The notes under the pieces are model-generated. The model searched no databases, was not told the origin of the DNA, and saw nothing but the letters and a program-made list of their open reading frames with translations. Positions 7,101 to 15,800 of a stretch of 16,137 nucleotides of DNA are shown one piece after another (within the stretch, counting starts at the first letter, position 1; every line of letters starts with the position of its first letter). Origin of the DNA: Flavobacteriia bacterium. Lineage in GTDB: Bacteria > Bacteroidota > Bacteroidia > Flavobacteriales_D > Crocinitomicaceae. The stretch lies in NCBI GenBank assembly GCA_009925805.1, contig RFQF01000021.1, positions 1 through 16,137 on the forward strand. The letters run 5' to 3'. Both the position numbers and the translations under genes were made by a program.

Positions 7101-9040
7101 CGGATGTGGAAAATGCAACTATCATTTACGATGCTTGTAAATCCCCCACGATTACCATCAATCAGCCAGTAACCTCAGGGTCTACCGTTTCCTCGCCCTT
7201 GTTATCCTTTACAGCCACCTTGGAAAATATAACGCAGAGCAATCAGATCAATATGAACTTAAACGGAACTCCTGTAAATAATTTTCAATATCAAAATGGG
7301 CAGCTCACAGCAAGTTTAACGTTGATCAACGGTATCAATACCCTTTCGCTGAGCGCGAATAACGGGTGCGGAATCGCGCAGGAAAACACCACCATAACCT
7401 TAAGCACGTGCAATTCTCCTTCGGTGAACATTATAACGCCGAGCGGACAAACGGTGGCCTCAGGAACGTTATCCTTTTCGGCTCAAGTGCAGGGGTTAGC
7501 CAATACGCAAGGGCTCGCCTTTACCATCAATGGTCAAATAAGCCCAATCACTTTGACCAATGGCACCGCTTCAGCCACCGCACCTTTGCAAAACGGTCAA
7601 AACATTCTGATGTTATCGGCCACGAATGCTTGCGGAACGGATACTAAGACCATTCAGGTGAATTACGTGCCCTGCACGGCACCTACCATTTCGATTCAAA
7701 ACGCGAACAATACCACGGTAACCTCGGCTGGCTTCATGTTAAATGCGAATGTAACGGGGGTAACTCCAGCGGAAATATCGCTAACATTAAATGGGAATCC
7801 TGTCAACAATTTCACCTTGAACGGTACCACTTTAAGTGCAAATCTTACCCTTGCTCCAGGTGCCAACCAAATCATCCTTGTGGCCCAAAACGGTTGCGGA
7901 TTTGACCGAGCGGATCTCAATGTAACGTACCAAAACTGTACAGCACCTGCAATCAGTGTGGGTTCTATGAGCGACACAGTGACCCAAGGAGTCTTTACCT
8001 TTACCGCGAATATTTCCAACATGCCAACGTTGCAAGGAATTAGCATGAGTTTAAACGGACAAAGCGTTTCAAATTTCACCTATTCAAACGGTATCCTGGT
8101 GGCAAATCTTAATTTATCGAACGGGAACAATACGCTTATATTAACCACCACGAATGCTTGCGGGACGGCGAGTAAAACTGTACAGGTTTACTACGATCAT
8201 TGTCAAATACCTGTAATTAGTGTTATCTCCGCATTGCAAGCGAGCGATGGCCAGTACACTTATGTGGCGAATATTCAACATGTTAATGACATCGAGGGAA
8301 TGTACTTTACATTTAATGGTCAAAATGTCCCCTTTAATTTCGTGAATGGACAGCTCACCGCTACCGTAAACGTGAATATTGGTGCGAATACGTTTTTTCT
8401 TTCTGCTGGCAACAACTGTGGAAATGACTCCGAAACAACTGTTGTGAATTTTGCGAATTGTAACCCGCCCGTGCTCACCTTGGTGAACCCGAGTGCAGCT
8501 TCCTCTAACGTTGCTGTTGCCGCTTATCTGTTAAATTTTAGCCTTCAAAACGTGAATAACAGTGGGGAAATTTCCTTGACACAAAACGGTGTAACCCTCG
8601 CTGGAATTACCTTAGTAGGAAATTCAGCCACTCTTCCTGTGATGTTGCAATTGGGAGTAAATACCTTCAATATTAGTGTGAACAACGGATGCGGCATGGA
8701 TCAAAATTCTTTTGTGATCAACTATACTCCGATAAACAACAATAACAACAATAACAACAATGGTAACGGAGGGAAACCCGCAAATAACAATGAAGGGGGT
8801 GGCGGAAAAACCCCGCTGAACAACACCCCAGCGCCTGCGCCCGTAAAACCTGAACCGCCAAAGCCTGCGAACACCCCAGCGCCTGCGCCCGTAAAACCTG
8901 AGCCGCCAAAGCCTGCCAATACCCCAGCGCCTGCGCCCGTTAATGCGATAAAACCTGTCAGTAAACCCAACGTTGTTGAACCAGGAAAGAACGAGGTGAA
9001 ACCGGAAGAAAAACAACCAGAAAAAGGAGGGGGCCGATAG
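4118..9040 (+). CDS. Outer-membrane beta-barrel protein with 14 Ig-like repeats and an Asn/Pro-rich tail
   Basis: The 1640-residue product starts at ATG 4118, which gives a clean signal peptide (KKYTLTFLTVVFLSLASFS, cut before Q21); the open frame to 4013 only adds an overlap with the divergent gene. Residues about 22-262 look like a small outer-membrane barrel: alternating hydrophobic strands, GIGVTW and GIGLGYN turns, and a last strand YMQFRF ending in aromatics. After an N-rich linker (270-287), residues 288 to about 1538 hold 14 tandem repeats of about 89 residues. Each begins with C-x-x-P, has NGxxxxF in the middle, then LxxGxNxxxxxxxNxCG, and a final V-x-Y before the next Cys. The pattern recalls Ig-like domains of the glucodextranase-B kind (inference). 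The tail (1539-1640) is an Asn run, then PAPAPVKPEPPKPANT repeated, then a Lys/Glu-rich end. No T9SS sorting domain is present, so an OmpA-like layout with a periplasmic repeat rod is possible. Substrate or partner unknown. Confidence 0.85.
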   Translation: MKKYTLTFLTVVFLSLASFSQRLDYDHTSKWFFGFNAGATWSSTDVKNQTNGGWGLTLGKSYNWKTGRIISFDLRGRYLHGNWYGQDHDTSILSNYSGGPLMAYKDTFNMTAHNFLNEQHRLALELVLHANRFAERTNWDPYIFGGIGVTWRQTWGNLYLHDTALYNYPSMVSSGNLSNAITTSSDNTYETRLDQLSGNKWNAKLMPSLGIGLGYNVGPRFQVGIEHKTTFTGIDNWDGVKSNYRVKNDWYHYTSAYMQFRFKTREKDPKQEEQTNNINNINNYTTPCEKPTIRLDQNTVTSSLANYTLSFTTTHISNKNTLTIQDANGIIVAHNFNSVSQTVTAPVVLKPGINRFTLFVQNDCGNANATIEVTYTDCRLPNINFSNLIKDSSTTVQQSTLSLSAIVENTQTSNLTLYVNGISRTQFSYNSLNSVFQAVIPLQPGKNQIKIAASNPCGQTFASTEVVYDDCITPTLSMLSPSTNGTTVSVASQIVQVTTAGFSGKNEFNVLLNGQSLNNFTWTNGVLTAPITLVNGNNTLTINGTNRCGSESMVITLNYQQCQAPVITLQNPSNVNITVSKAPYTVKFKTQHQTALSLMVNNLPVKNYTYNATTGMLEYAFNLLPGANIVTLTSTNTCGVDIETVTITYLNCLIPSVTLGSVGGTVSSSAYVFSANTTGISAAQEVKVTQNGVAIPFALTAGTVQAISTLNPGANTFVISVTNPCGTQSQTQTVTYNNCLVPSVGLLQPVASGITVNQSAYQLQFTTQNVNNASEITLKLNGITVPFQWLNNVVNASITLNAGVNSIVISVANACGSDSETLQLTYKQCLAPSLVINAPNQLTVSTNQNILNISIHAINCDNAAQVTVFRNGSSVPFSFANGYITLSPSLVAGLNTFTITATNDCGRDIAQILVTYDNCVAPVIALNSSIPVTTQQGNLSLSATVQNITSAAQAALFVNGVGVPFTYNAGVITANVALVAGNNTLSLSATNACGTDVENATIIYDACKSPTITINQPVTSGSTVSSPLLSFTATLENITQSNQINMNLNGTPVNNFQYQNGQLTASLTLINGINTLSLSANNGCGIAQENTTITLSTCNSPSVNIITPSGQTVASGTLSFSAQVQGLANTQGLAFTINGQISPITLTNGTASATAPLQNGQNILMLSATNACGTDTKTIQVNYVPCTAPTISIQNANNTTVTSAGFMLNANVTGVTPAEISLTLNGNPVNNFTLNGTTLSANLTLAPGANQIILVAQNGCGFDRADLNVTYQNCTAPAISVGSMSDTVTQGVFTFTANISNMPTLQGISMSLNGQSVSNFTYSNGILVANLNLSNGNNTLILTTTNACGTASKTVQVYYDHCQIPVISVISALQASDGQYTYVANIQHVNDIEGMYFTFNGQNVPFNFVNGQLTATVNVNIGANTFFLSAGNNCGNDSETTVVNFANCNPPVLTLVNPSAASSNVAVAAYLLNFSLQNVNNSGEISLTQNGVTLAGITLVGNSATLPVMLQLGVNTFNISVNNGCGMDQNSFVINYTPINNNNNNNNNGNGGKPANNNEGGGGKTPLNNTPAPAPVKPEPPKPANTPAPAPVKPEPPKPANTPAPAPVNAIKPVSKPNVVEPGKNEVKPEEKQPEKGGGR
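4979..8729 (+). repeat. Fourteen tandem coding repeats of about 268 bp
   Basis: Counting the NxCG element gives 14 copies (NDCG, NPCG, NRCG, NTCG, NPCG, NACG, NDCG, NACG, NGCG, NACG, NGCG, NACG, NNCG, NGCG), each followed 12-15 residues later by the Cys that opens the next unit, except the last, which ends in VINYTP. The two cysteines at each unit border are placed for a disulphide, so the rod may be stapled at every joint. Units are diverged at DNA level, with only short shared stretches such as AATGCTTGCGG, so this is an old expansion held by selection and not a recent duplication. Confidence 0.85.
8734..8765 (+). repeat. AAC/AAT trinucleotide run coding for asparagine
   Basis: An uninterrupted run of AAC and AAT codons encodes about ten Asn just after the last Ig-like unit. 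Gain or loss of triplets would change spacer length without shifting the frame. Confidence 0.8.
8823..8940 (+). repeat. 48-bp tandem repeat coding for a Pro-rich 16-residue unit
   Basis: Two full copies (8823-8870, 8871-8918) and a 22-base partial third encode TPAPAPVKPEPPKPAN. The full copies differ at only a few bases, far more alike than the Ig-like units, which marks this as the recently expanding part of the gene. Pro/Lys/Glu-rich segments like this often form extended spacers across the periplasm or cell wall. Confidence 0.85.
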
Positions 9041-9050
9041 CCCCTTTTTT
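9026..9050 (+). terminator. Rho-independent terminator overlapping the stop codon
   Basis: GGGGC (9030-9034) pairs with GCCCC (9040-9044) and is followed by six T (9045-9050). The TAG stop (9038-9040) lies in the loop and its last base is in the stem, so the last codons of the barrel-repeat gene double as the terminator. It separates that gene from the isomerase gene 70 bases on. Confidence 0.75.
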
Positions 9051-9083
9051 AATAAGGTGTTTTTAATACTGAAGGGTATTTTG

Positions 9084-9091
9084 TAATTTCG
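9084..9091 (+). promoter_or_regulatory. Putative -7 box of the peptidyl-prolyl isomerase gene
   Basis: TAATTTCG differs from TAnnTTTG at one position and lies 20 bases before the ATG at 9111, just after the preceding terminator. A T-rich GTGTTTTTA (9058-9066) is placed where a -33 element could be. It suggests independent transcription of the isomerase gene. Confidence 0.45.
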
Positions 9092-9110
9092 CACACTTAA
9101 TTCAAAGGAA

Positions 9111-11339
9111 ATGGCAATAATTAGTAAAATACGTGACAAATCTTGGTTGATTGTTGGTTTCGTGGGTGTTGCAATGCTCGCTTTTATCCTAGGAGACTAC
9201 AACCGAATGTTCGGAACCTCTGAAGGAAAATATGGCATTGGGTTAGTTGGAGGAGAGAAAGTGGATATTGACAATTACAACATCCTTTCGGAACGTGTTC
9301 AAAGTCAAGACCGAGGACAAAAGCAACAAGAGAACAAGCCTTTTACCGACGATGACGTTCAAGCAGCGAACGATAAAGCCTTCAACTTCATGGTAGATTC
9401 AACGCTTCTTTACCAAGAGTATGCAACCCTAAAGCTTGATATTAGTGATCGGGAATTCACAGCATACCTTATGGCTACGAATGGCTTTGAAGTATTGCAA
9501 GACTTAAATCAGTTTTTTGTTGATAAGGCGACTGGCGTTGTTTCGGAGCAATCGATGAAAAACGGTCGAATGGAACTGCAAAAAACGTTGAATAAATTAA
9601 AAACAGCGAAAAAAGCGGAAGAAAAGGCGCAGTGGGAAGGAACGAAAAAATACTTCACAGACCGAAGAAAAACCGAAAAATACTTCGCTCTTATTTCACA
9701 AGGTATTTACGTCACAAAAGTCGAAGCAAGAGAAGAATATTTAGCGAAAAAAGAAGCTAAAAACATACGATTTGTTGCACGGAAGTATACGGAAATCAAC
9801 GATGCGGAGATTAAAGTATCGGAAGAAGAAATCCAAGCTTTCTTCAATGATCACAAGCAAGAGAAAAAATATTGGAATCGAACCAATAATCGAGAAATCC
9901 GAATGTTCGATGTTTCAATAAAACCCTCAACAGCCGACACCCTTGCCTTCGATAAGGTCATGGCCAAACTTCGTCAAGATTTCCAATCTTCGCAAAACGA
10001 CTCGATTTTGGTAATGAAGGAGAGTGACATGCGCAATTATCTTCCGGGGGCTCGTGGAATTGCCGTTCCTGAAGGCCATCCGAAATCGAACCAATATATG
10101 ACCTATCCTATGGATTTTGACACGGTTTTCAAACGTTCACAAATCGGACAGCTGGTTGGTCCCTATCGGGTAGGAGAATCCTTCTATTTATCCAAATTAA
10201 TGGGCTTTTCACCGGCTAAAATCAAGGCGCGTCATTTATTGATTTCAACCAATAAATCTACGGATGCAAAAGTTCTCGCTTCCAAGAAAAAAACTGCGGA
10301 TAGCTTACTTTCAGTGATTACCAAGACCAATTTTGCCGAATTGGTGCAAAAATACAGTGAAGATCCCGGATCGAAAGACAAAGGAGGGGAATATGCCGAT
10401 TTCTTGGAAGGCGATATGGTGAAAGAATTCGGAGGGTACTGCGCCACGGCGCCCATCGGTAAAATCGGCTTGGTGAAAACCGATTTTGGCTACCACATTA
10501 TTGAGGTACTAGAGCGCGATGCGAACCGCTTTCCGGTGCTCGTTACGGTGGTGAAATCGTTTAAAGCTTCTGAAGAAACCATAGCCAATGCTGAATCGGA
10601 GGCCAATGTACTATTAGGTAAGATTGATTCAAAAATGGCCAACTCGAACGACCTCAACGCAAAATTGGCGGTCTTCGATACCTTAGCCAACCAACAACGG
10701 TATTTTGTACGGCCTATAACGTTAGAGGACAATAACCCAACGATTTATGGTCTTACTACGCAAATTGCTCAAGATCGCATTTATGAACTGGCGTATAATG
10801 AAGATGCAGAAGCTGGAGATTTAATTCAAGCCCCAATTCGGGATAAAGATAAGTATGTTATTGCTATGCTTGCTTCGGTTAAAGAAAAAGGAGCGCCCGA
10901 ATTTTACGAGGTTAAAGAACGTATAAAAAAAGAACTTATCGAAGAGAAAAAAGCCAAGCGCCTGATGAATGAAATGGCGAAAGTAAAGGGATTAGATGCC
11001 TTGGCTAAAAAATTCAATAGCGCGGTAGAGCAAGGACAAATCACCTTTGCAACTCCGTCCTTGGGCAACGGAGGTTACGAACCGGAAATTGTGGGTGCCT
11101 TATTTTCGCATTTTGTAAAAGACGGTCAAACCACCCTTCCCTTGAAAGGGAAATCGGGAGTTTATGTTATTCAAATCGTTTCCACCCAAAAAGCCCCTGC
11201 AACAGCGATCTACAAAGAGGAAAAAGACCAACTTACCTCGATGATTAAAGGCAATATTCAAGGATTATTGATGGGAGGACTTCGTAAAAGTGCCGAGGTG
11301 GTGGATAACCGCAAGCTTTTCCCAAGGATTCGTTCTTGA
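9111..11339 (+). CDS. Membrane-anchored peptidyl-prolyl isomerase, PpiD/SurA type
   Basis: The 742-residue protein starts MAIISKIRDKSWLIVGFVG, a short cytoplasmic basic stretch followed by a single membrane anchor (about residues 12-28), and the rest should lie in the periplasm, as in PpiD. The next 200 residues are helical and charged, like the SurA/PpiD N-terminal chaperone domain. A parvulin-type rotamase domain is at about 371-468: ARHLLIS with H375, FAELVQKYSEDPGSKDKGGEYADF, GKIGLVKTDFGYHIIEVLE. The stretch just before it (about 255-365, ending VGPYRVGESFYLSKLMGF) looks like a degenerate second parvulin domain. The C-terminal part is helical (KERIKKELIEEKKAKRLMNEM). Its role would be to assist folding of proteins that have crossed the inner membrane, plausibly including outer-membrane proteins such as its neighbours (inference). 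Its stop directly abuts the stop of the convergent gene. Confidence 0.9.
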   Translation: MAIISKIRDKSWLIVGFVGVAMLAFILGDYNRMFGTSEGKYGIGLVGGEKVDIDNYNILSERVQSQDRGQKQQENKPFTDDDVQAANDKAFNFMVDSTLLYQEYATLKLDISDREFTAYLMATNGFEVLQDLNQFFVDKATGVVSEQSMKNGRMELQKTLNKLKTAKKAEEKAQWEGTKKYFTDRRKTEKYFALISQGIYVTKVEAREEYLAKKEAKNIRFVARKYTEINDAEIKVSEEEIQAFFNDHKQEKKYWNRTNNREIRMFDVSIKPSTADTLAFDKVMAKLRQDFQSSQNDSILVMKESDMRNYLPGARGIAVPEGHPKSNQYMTYPMDFDTVFKRSQIGQLVGPYRVGESFYLSKLMGFSPAKIKARHLLISTNKSTDAKVLASKKKTADSLLSVITKTNFAELVQKYSEDPGSKDKGGEYADFLEGDMVKEFGGYCATAPIGKIGLVKTDFGYHIIEVLERDANRFPVLVTVVKSFKASEETIANAESEANVLLGKIDSKMANSNDLNAKLAVFDTLANQQRYFVRPITLEDNNPTIYGLTTQIAQDRIYELAYNEDAEAGDLIQAPIRDKDKYVIAMLASVKEKGAPEFYEVKERIKKELIEEKKAKRLMNEMAKVKGLDALAKKFNSAVEQGQITFATPSLGNGGYEPEIVGALFSHFVKDGQTTLPLKGKSGVYVIQIVSTQKAPATAIYKEEKDQLTSMIKGNIQGLLMGGLRKSAEVVDNRKLFPRIRS

Positions 11340-12398
11340 TTACTTTACAAATCCTAAAAAGGGAACAAAGTATTTACCCAAGGAAATATCCGGTCGATAA
11401 TAATCGGTGGAAATAATTTGAGCACCTGAAAGCAGTGCAGCCTTAAGGCGTTCATATTGGTTATTCCTTGCCTCCCAAGTACCAGCATCTGCTCGGGTTC
11501 GAATAATATACGATTGAATTAATTCCGAAATTTCTTCTTGCGGTTTAATGGGATCATTGTAGAGTAAAAAGATGCAATTCGGGTCTTGGGTATTCCCATA
11601 GACAAAAGCATTGCGATCCTTGGGATATGCCATAGAGGCATCGGCCTCAATTATAACGAAAACCCTTCCACGAACTTCCCCTAACGTCGGCCATGATTTA
11701 CGGATAATTCTTTCCCTTAATGAACTAAATCCCTCTTTCCACTCGGTTGCCGAGTAAAGGGTGGTCAAATGCTGCCCAAGCAAGGAGTCCAACATGCTTA
11801 GATCGTTGGCTGAAAAAGGAATCGCGCGCGGGAAACCCAAGTGCCTAAGGATTTTGGACTCATCTCCTAATGCAGTAGTTTTCAATTCAAGGTTAACAAA
11901 AATGGGTGCATGCTTGGGATTAGCTAAACTCCATTCGTCGATCTCCTCCAAAGCCGAAACTAACGTAAGGTAATGGGTTCTGTAGTCCACATCTGGAATA
12001 TGGAGCACTTTAAATCCGGGCAATTTCATGGGGAGATATTCACGTTCTTTAACACGCTGCTTAGGAATTAAAAAATTCAATCGATGGCGATAATAATGTC
12101 CCCCTTTTGGATCGTTGTAAACGTCCAATTCTAAGCCTCGTATGTAATAATCCGAGCATTGTTGCTTAATGGGTAAATGACTATATTCCAACTGAATCGG
12201 ATTATTTTCGGACCCAAACCATCGTTTAAAACGGGTCAGAAACTTCATCGTTCTTGGCGTTGGAGCTAATTTATAGCTATTGTGCGAGGCTAATACGCGT
12301 AGTTGATTTACAGGAATTGAATCCGGGAAATCTTGCCCAAATAGGGTAAACTGGATTAAAAAGAAACCGCAATAAAAATTAAAAGAACAGACGGCCAT
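11340..12398 (-). CDS. Secreted Ca2+-dependent phosphoinositide phospholipase C-like phosphodiesterase
   Basis: From ATG 12398 the product is 352 residues. The N-terminus (MAVCSFNFYCGFFLIQFTLFG) reads as a signal peptide cut near Q22. The body matches the Ca2+-dependent PI-PLC family of the TIM-barrel phosphodiesterases: LASHNSYK with H39, RGLELDVY with E90 and D92 as metal ligands, LHIPDVDYRTHY with the second His H133, FVNLELK with E171 and K173, GRVFVIIE, and near the end DAGTWEARNNQYERLKAALLSGAQIISTDYYRPD. The family cleaves glycerophosphodiester bonds; the bacterial substrate here is unknown. The start is forced to overlap the acetyltransferase gene: no ATG, GTG or TTG occurs in frame between 12398 and the mature region, so at least 20 bases overlap. 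ATG 12410 is an alternative. It is the last gene of the minus-strand cluster behind sprA. Confidence 0.87.
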   Translation of the reverse strand: MAVCSFNFYCGFFLIQFTLFGQDFPDSIPVNQLRVLASHNSYKLAPTPRTMKFLTRFKRWFGSENNPIQLEYSHLPIKQQCSDYYIRGLELDVYNDPKGGHYYRHRLNFLIPKQRVKEREYLPMKLPGFKVLHIPDVDYRTHYLTLVSALEEIDEWSLANPKHAPIFVNLELKTTALGDESKILRHLGFPRAIPFSANDLSMLDSLLGQHLTTLYSATEWKEGFSSLRERIIRKSWPTLGEVRGRVFVIIEADASMAYPKDRNAFVYGNTQDPNCIFLLYNDPIKPQEEISELIQSYIIRTRADAGTWEARNNQYERLKAALLSGAQIISTDYYRPDISLGKYFVPFLGFVK

Positions 12399-12819
12399 TA
12401 ATCCATTCATCGTCCAACGTAGCATGGTTTTTTGTGTAAAATTTAAGGGCCGCTTCGTTCCAGGCCAAAACTTGCCAATCCATTCGACGAACTTGTTGGT
12501 GTTTTGCAATCGCTACAACTTCATCAAATATCGCTTGACCAATACCCTTTTTTCGGTTTGATTCTTTCACATAAATGTCCTCCAAATACAAGGTTTTTCC
12601 TTTCCAGGTGGAATATCCAAAATAATACAAGGCAAATCCCAAAATGTCCTCGTTACTTTCATAGACCAAAGCAAAACATCGCTTATCCACAAAAAGGTCA
12701 TGATTTAATTCCTCGACGGTGTTTACCACCGCATCGGGTTGTAATTCAAACGAGGCAAGTTCTTTTATCAAGGCTAAAATCTTGGGAACATCGTTTGGGT
12801 TGGCGACACGAACGCTCAT
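12379..12819 (-). CDS. GNAT family N-acetyltransferase, diamine acetyltransferase-like
   Basis: This 146-residue protein is a single GNAT domain. The acetyl-CoA loop is RKKGIG (89-94), preceded by YLEDIYV (78-84), and the C-terminal part has WNEAALKFYTKNHA (120 on) with Y128 where the family has its general acid. LYLED, the WNE motif and the YSTWKGK segment resemble spermidine/spermine N1-acetyltransferases, so a polyamine or related amine is the likely acceptor, but small GNATs change substrate easily. The ATG at 12819 lies two bases after the TAA of sprA, and its end overlaps the next gene, so the three are probably transcribed together. Confidence 0.9.
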   Translation of the reverse strand: MSVRVANPNDVPKILALIKELASFELQPDAVVNTVEELNHDLFVDKRCFALVYESNEDILGFALYYFGYSTWKGKTLYLEDIYVKESNRKKGIGQAIFDEVVAIAKHQQVRRMDWQVLAWNEAALKFYTKNHATLDDEWINGRLFF

Positions 12820-12821
12820 GG

Positions 12822-15800
12822 TTATTGGACCCCTGCTAAATTGAAGCGCACTTTAATCCCCGTACTTACATTACCTGTTGGGTAACTGGTGGCTACTTTA
12901 GGTGTATTTAAATTTTGATCGTAATAATAGGAGATCGTTAGATTTTGGGACAAATTGTAGTCAATGTTCAGTTTAAACGATACTACGGTTTGCCCGGCAG
13001 TCGCTTGGTTGGTATTTTCAACCACTTTACGAATCAGTGTGGCATTATCCCGGAAGGAAAAATTGAGCCCAGCATTTAAATCGTTTGCTGGAATTCTCTT
13101 AACCAATTTAACTTTGGTAATTTTTGTTTGCATCCCCACAACGATTTCATTCGACTTTACTTCGGTAATCTGGTTATTGTTCAAGGATAAAGTAGCCATT
13201 CGGTCTTTTTTGTATTCGAATTTGGTGGTAAGTGATTGACCGAAGAGCGACCACGTGGCATCCATTCCAATTAGCGGAGAAAATTGCTCGCTGATGGTGA
13301 TGTTTTGAACCTGTAATGGGGAAATAAAGTTATTGTTGATATCTGTGGCAGTAGGGTTTCCTTTTGAATCGGTAGTTGCCCCCATGTTCGACTGCATTCC
13401 GTTTACCGTAACGGTTGAGTTGTATGCGTGCCGTAATACAAAAGACTTTACCACTTTTTTAGCGAATTCAAATTTGGACAATCCATTGTAGGTAATGCTC
13501 CAATTGGGCAGGGGGATATTTTTTATTGGATTAATGTTTTTCGCGTTAACGTCTTTGTTACCGTAGGCGGTTAAAAAGGCACCAATCACTACTTCTTGTT
13601 GATTTCCGGAGTAGCCATTGAAGTATCCAGAGGGAAGCGCCGACGAATACGGATTGGTCGCTCCGATTAACTGGGATACGGCTGCCCGATTTGCTAACAA
13701 TCGACTAAATACTTCAGAGGATCGGTCCTTTTTATCTTGTATGAAGGCGGTTCCCCAAGTAATTGTGGAATAGGTAAGTGTTGCGGATTCAAATCTACTT
13801 TGTCCTTCAAACTGTTGACTGGTGGTGTTCCAACGGAAAAATTCCCCGCTGTTTCTGCCGTAGTTTCTATTCAACTTCATTTCGATGTTCAAATCTTTTA
13901 AGGGCTCCAAAGTAGCCCGTAAATTGAGTTTTGTGCTGTGAGTAGTGGTGAACTGTTTGTTAAGATTTTCATTTTGAACCAACCAACCGTTGGAAGCTGA
14001 TAAATCGGCGATACTATACCCATTTTCCCTGCCCCACAGATCGTATCCTTGTTTACCAAAAACAAAAGCACCCATGCCAAAGTTGTTTGAATTCATACCT
14101 AGAATTCTGGATTCTTGGTTAGTTCCAGGCAATTGGGTACCATCATCTAAACTGTACGTACCGGAAACGTTTCTTACTGTCATTAATAACCGAGCACCTG
14201 TGGCAATGATTGGGTTAACTTTCTTTTTATCTCGCTCTTCTTTTTTCTTTTTACGTTCAAATTTTCGAAGCACCTTCGCCCATTTTCTACGTTCTTTTTT
14301 GGTCATTTCCTCCACCGGTTTTGGCGGTTTTGGAGGTTCTAATTCCGCTTTTTTATTTCCAGGATTATTGTTTTTATTTGCTCCTTCATTGGTTTTAGCG
14401 TTCAGCGCACCCCGGCTATTTCTACCATCGGAGAGCACTTTCTTGAATAAAGGAACTTTATTATACAGATTCACAAAATTAGCTTGAGAAGTAAAATTAA
14501 CCGAACGGTTATTTTGGATCGTATTTCCAAATTGCGTTTGCGCCAAGGGAGCTCTTTGCCAATTGTAGGTTCCACTGTATTTTACGTTGGTGGTTAACCA
14601 ATCCGTTAGCGGAAATTTATCGAAGGGCACAGTATAACTCAAGCTATAATTGTGACTGTATTCCATGGTTTTACCAAAAGTGGCTAATTGGGATCGAATG
14701 GAATCTTTAAATTCTTGAAAAGCCATGGGGTCATTTTTGCGGTCTACGCGATGGTTCCCCTCAACAAAAATCGCTTTATTGGTGGCTGAAAAAGAGGCCT
14801 TTAAGTTTTTAGTTAGATCGTACCCAACATTGTAATTTCGATTCCATTCAAATTTCTTAAGGAAAACAGGGTTGAATTGATAATTTGGAACTAAGTTGTT
14901 GCGCACCTGTCGCTCATTGTACATGCGTAAAAAATCGTTCGTAAAGGTGAGGTTTTTAGGCATTAAAAAGAGGTTAAAATCCTTAACCAACGCCAACCAC
15001 TTTGACTTTTGCACGGGTTTCCATTTCTTGAAGGGTTCGAAGGCCTTTCCGGCAAATGTGTAGTTGTAATTCAGCGCAGAAGTGTAGTTTTTCGTTCGAT
15101 CGTAATTCGTATTGAAATCGCGCTTTAGGTTTTCCGCATAAGAGTAACTTGCCGACCAATTGGCAATTCTCCAGAAGGCAGGCTTGGCTCCTGCTTTCGC
15201 TTCTTTACGAACGTTGGTAAAATTAAAAGATCGTCGTTCATTGAAGTCCTGCCCGAGGCGTGCGCGTTCTCTACGCGTTGCCAAGTCGTAATCTGCCAAT
15301 TTAATGTCGGGGCTGAAAGGGTCATATTCGGGATTGATTACATTTCGAGAGTATCCATAAAAGAAGGGTAAAGACACCTTGGCTTGTTTCCCAAAAAACT
15401 GACCTAGTTGCACCGTAGTATTCATATCTACGCCAATTTTTTCATTACGCTGACGCTCTTGAACGCGGCTTTCCACCGATCCCCAGTTAATTCCAGAGTA
15501 ATTGCCTGAAGCAGCAACCGTGGCGAAATCGGCCACCTGTAATTGAGCCTGTCCAACCGCTGCTCCTCCGCCATTACTCACGAAATCCGTAAGCCGTAAC
15601 TCATTGACCCAAACAATGACACATTCCGATTGCCCGTCGTCTGGCCAAATATTAGAAGGATCGGATTTTAATGGATTTCTTACCCCGATCATGATGGTTT
15701 TAATGGCTTGCAAATTCGGAGACCCTTTTACCTTAATTTTTCGATCCCCGTTTACTGGGTCGGTTTTGCTGTATTCATACATCGTAGAAACACCTGAAAC

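Noticed and set aside
8624..9139. Minus-strand open frames opposite the Asn/Pro-rich tail
   Set aside because: They are shadows of the low-complexity coding repeat (runs of Gly, Ala, Leu) with no family resemblance.
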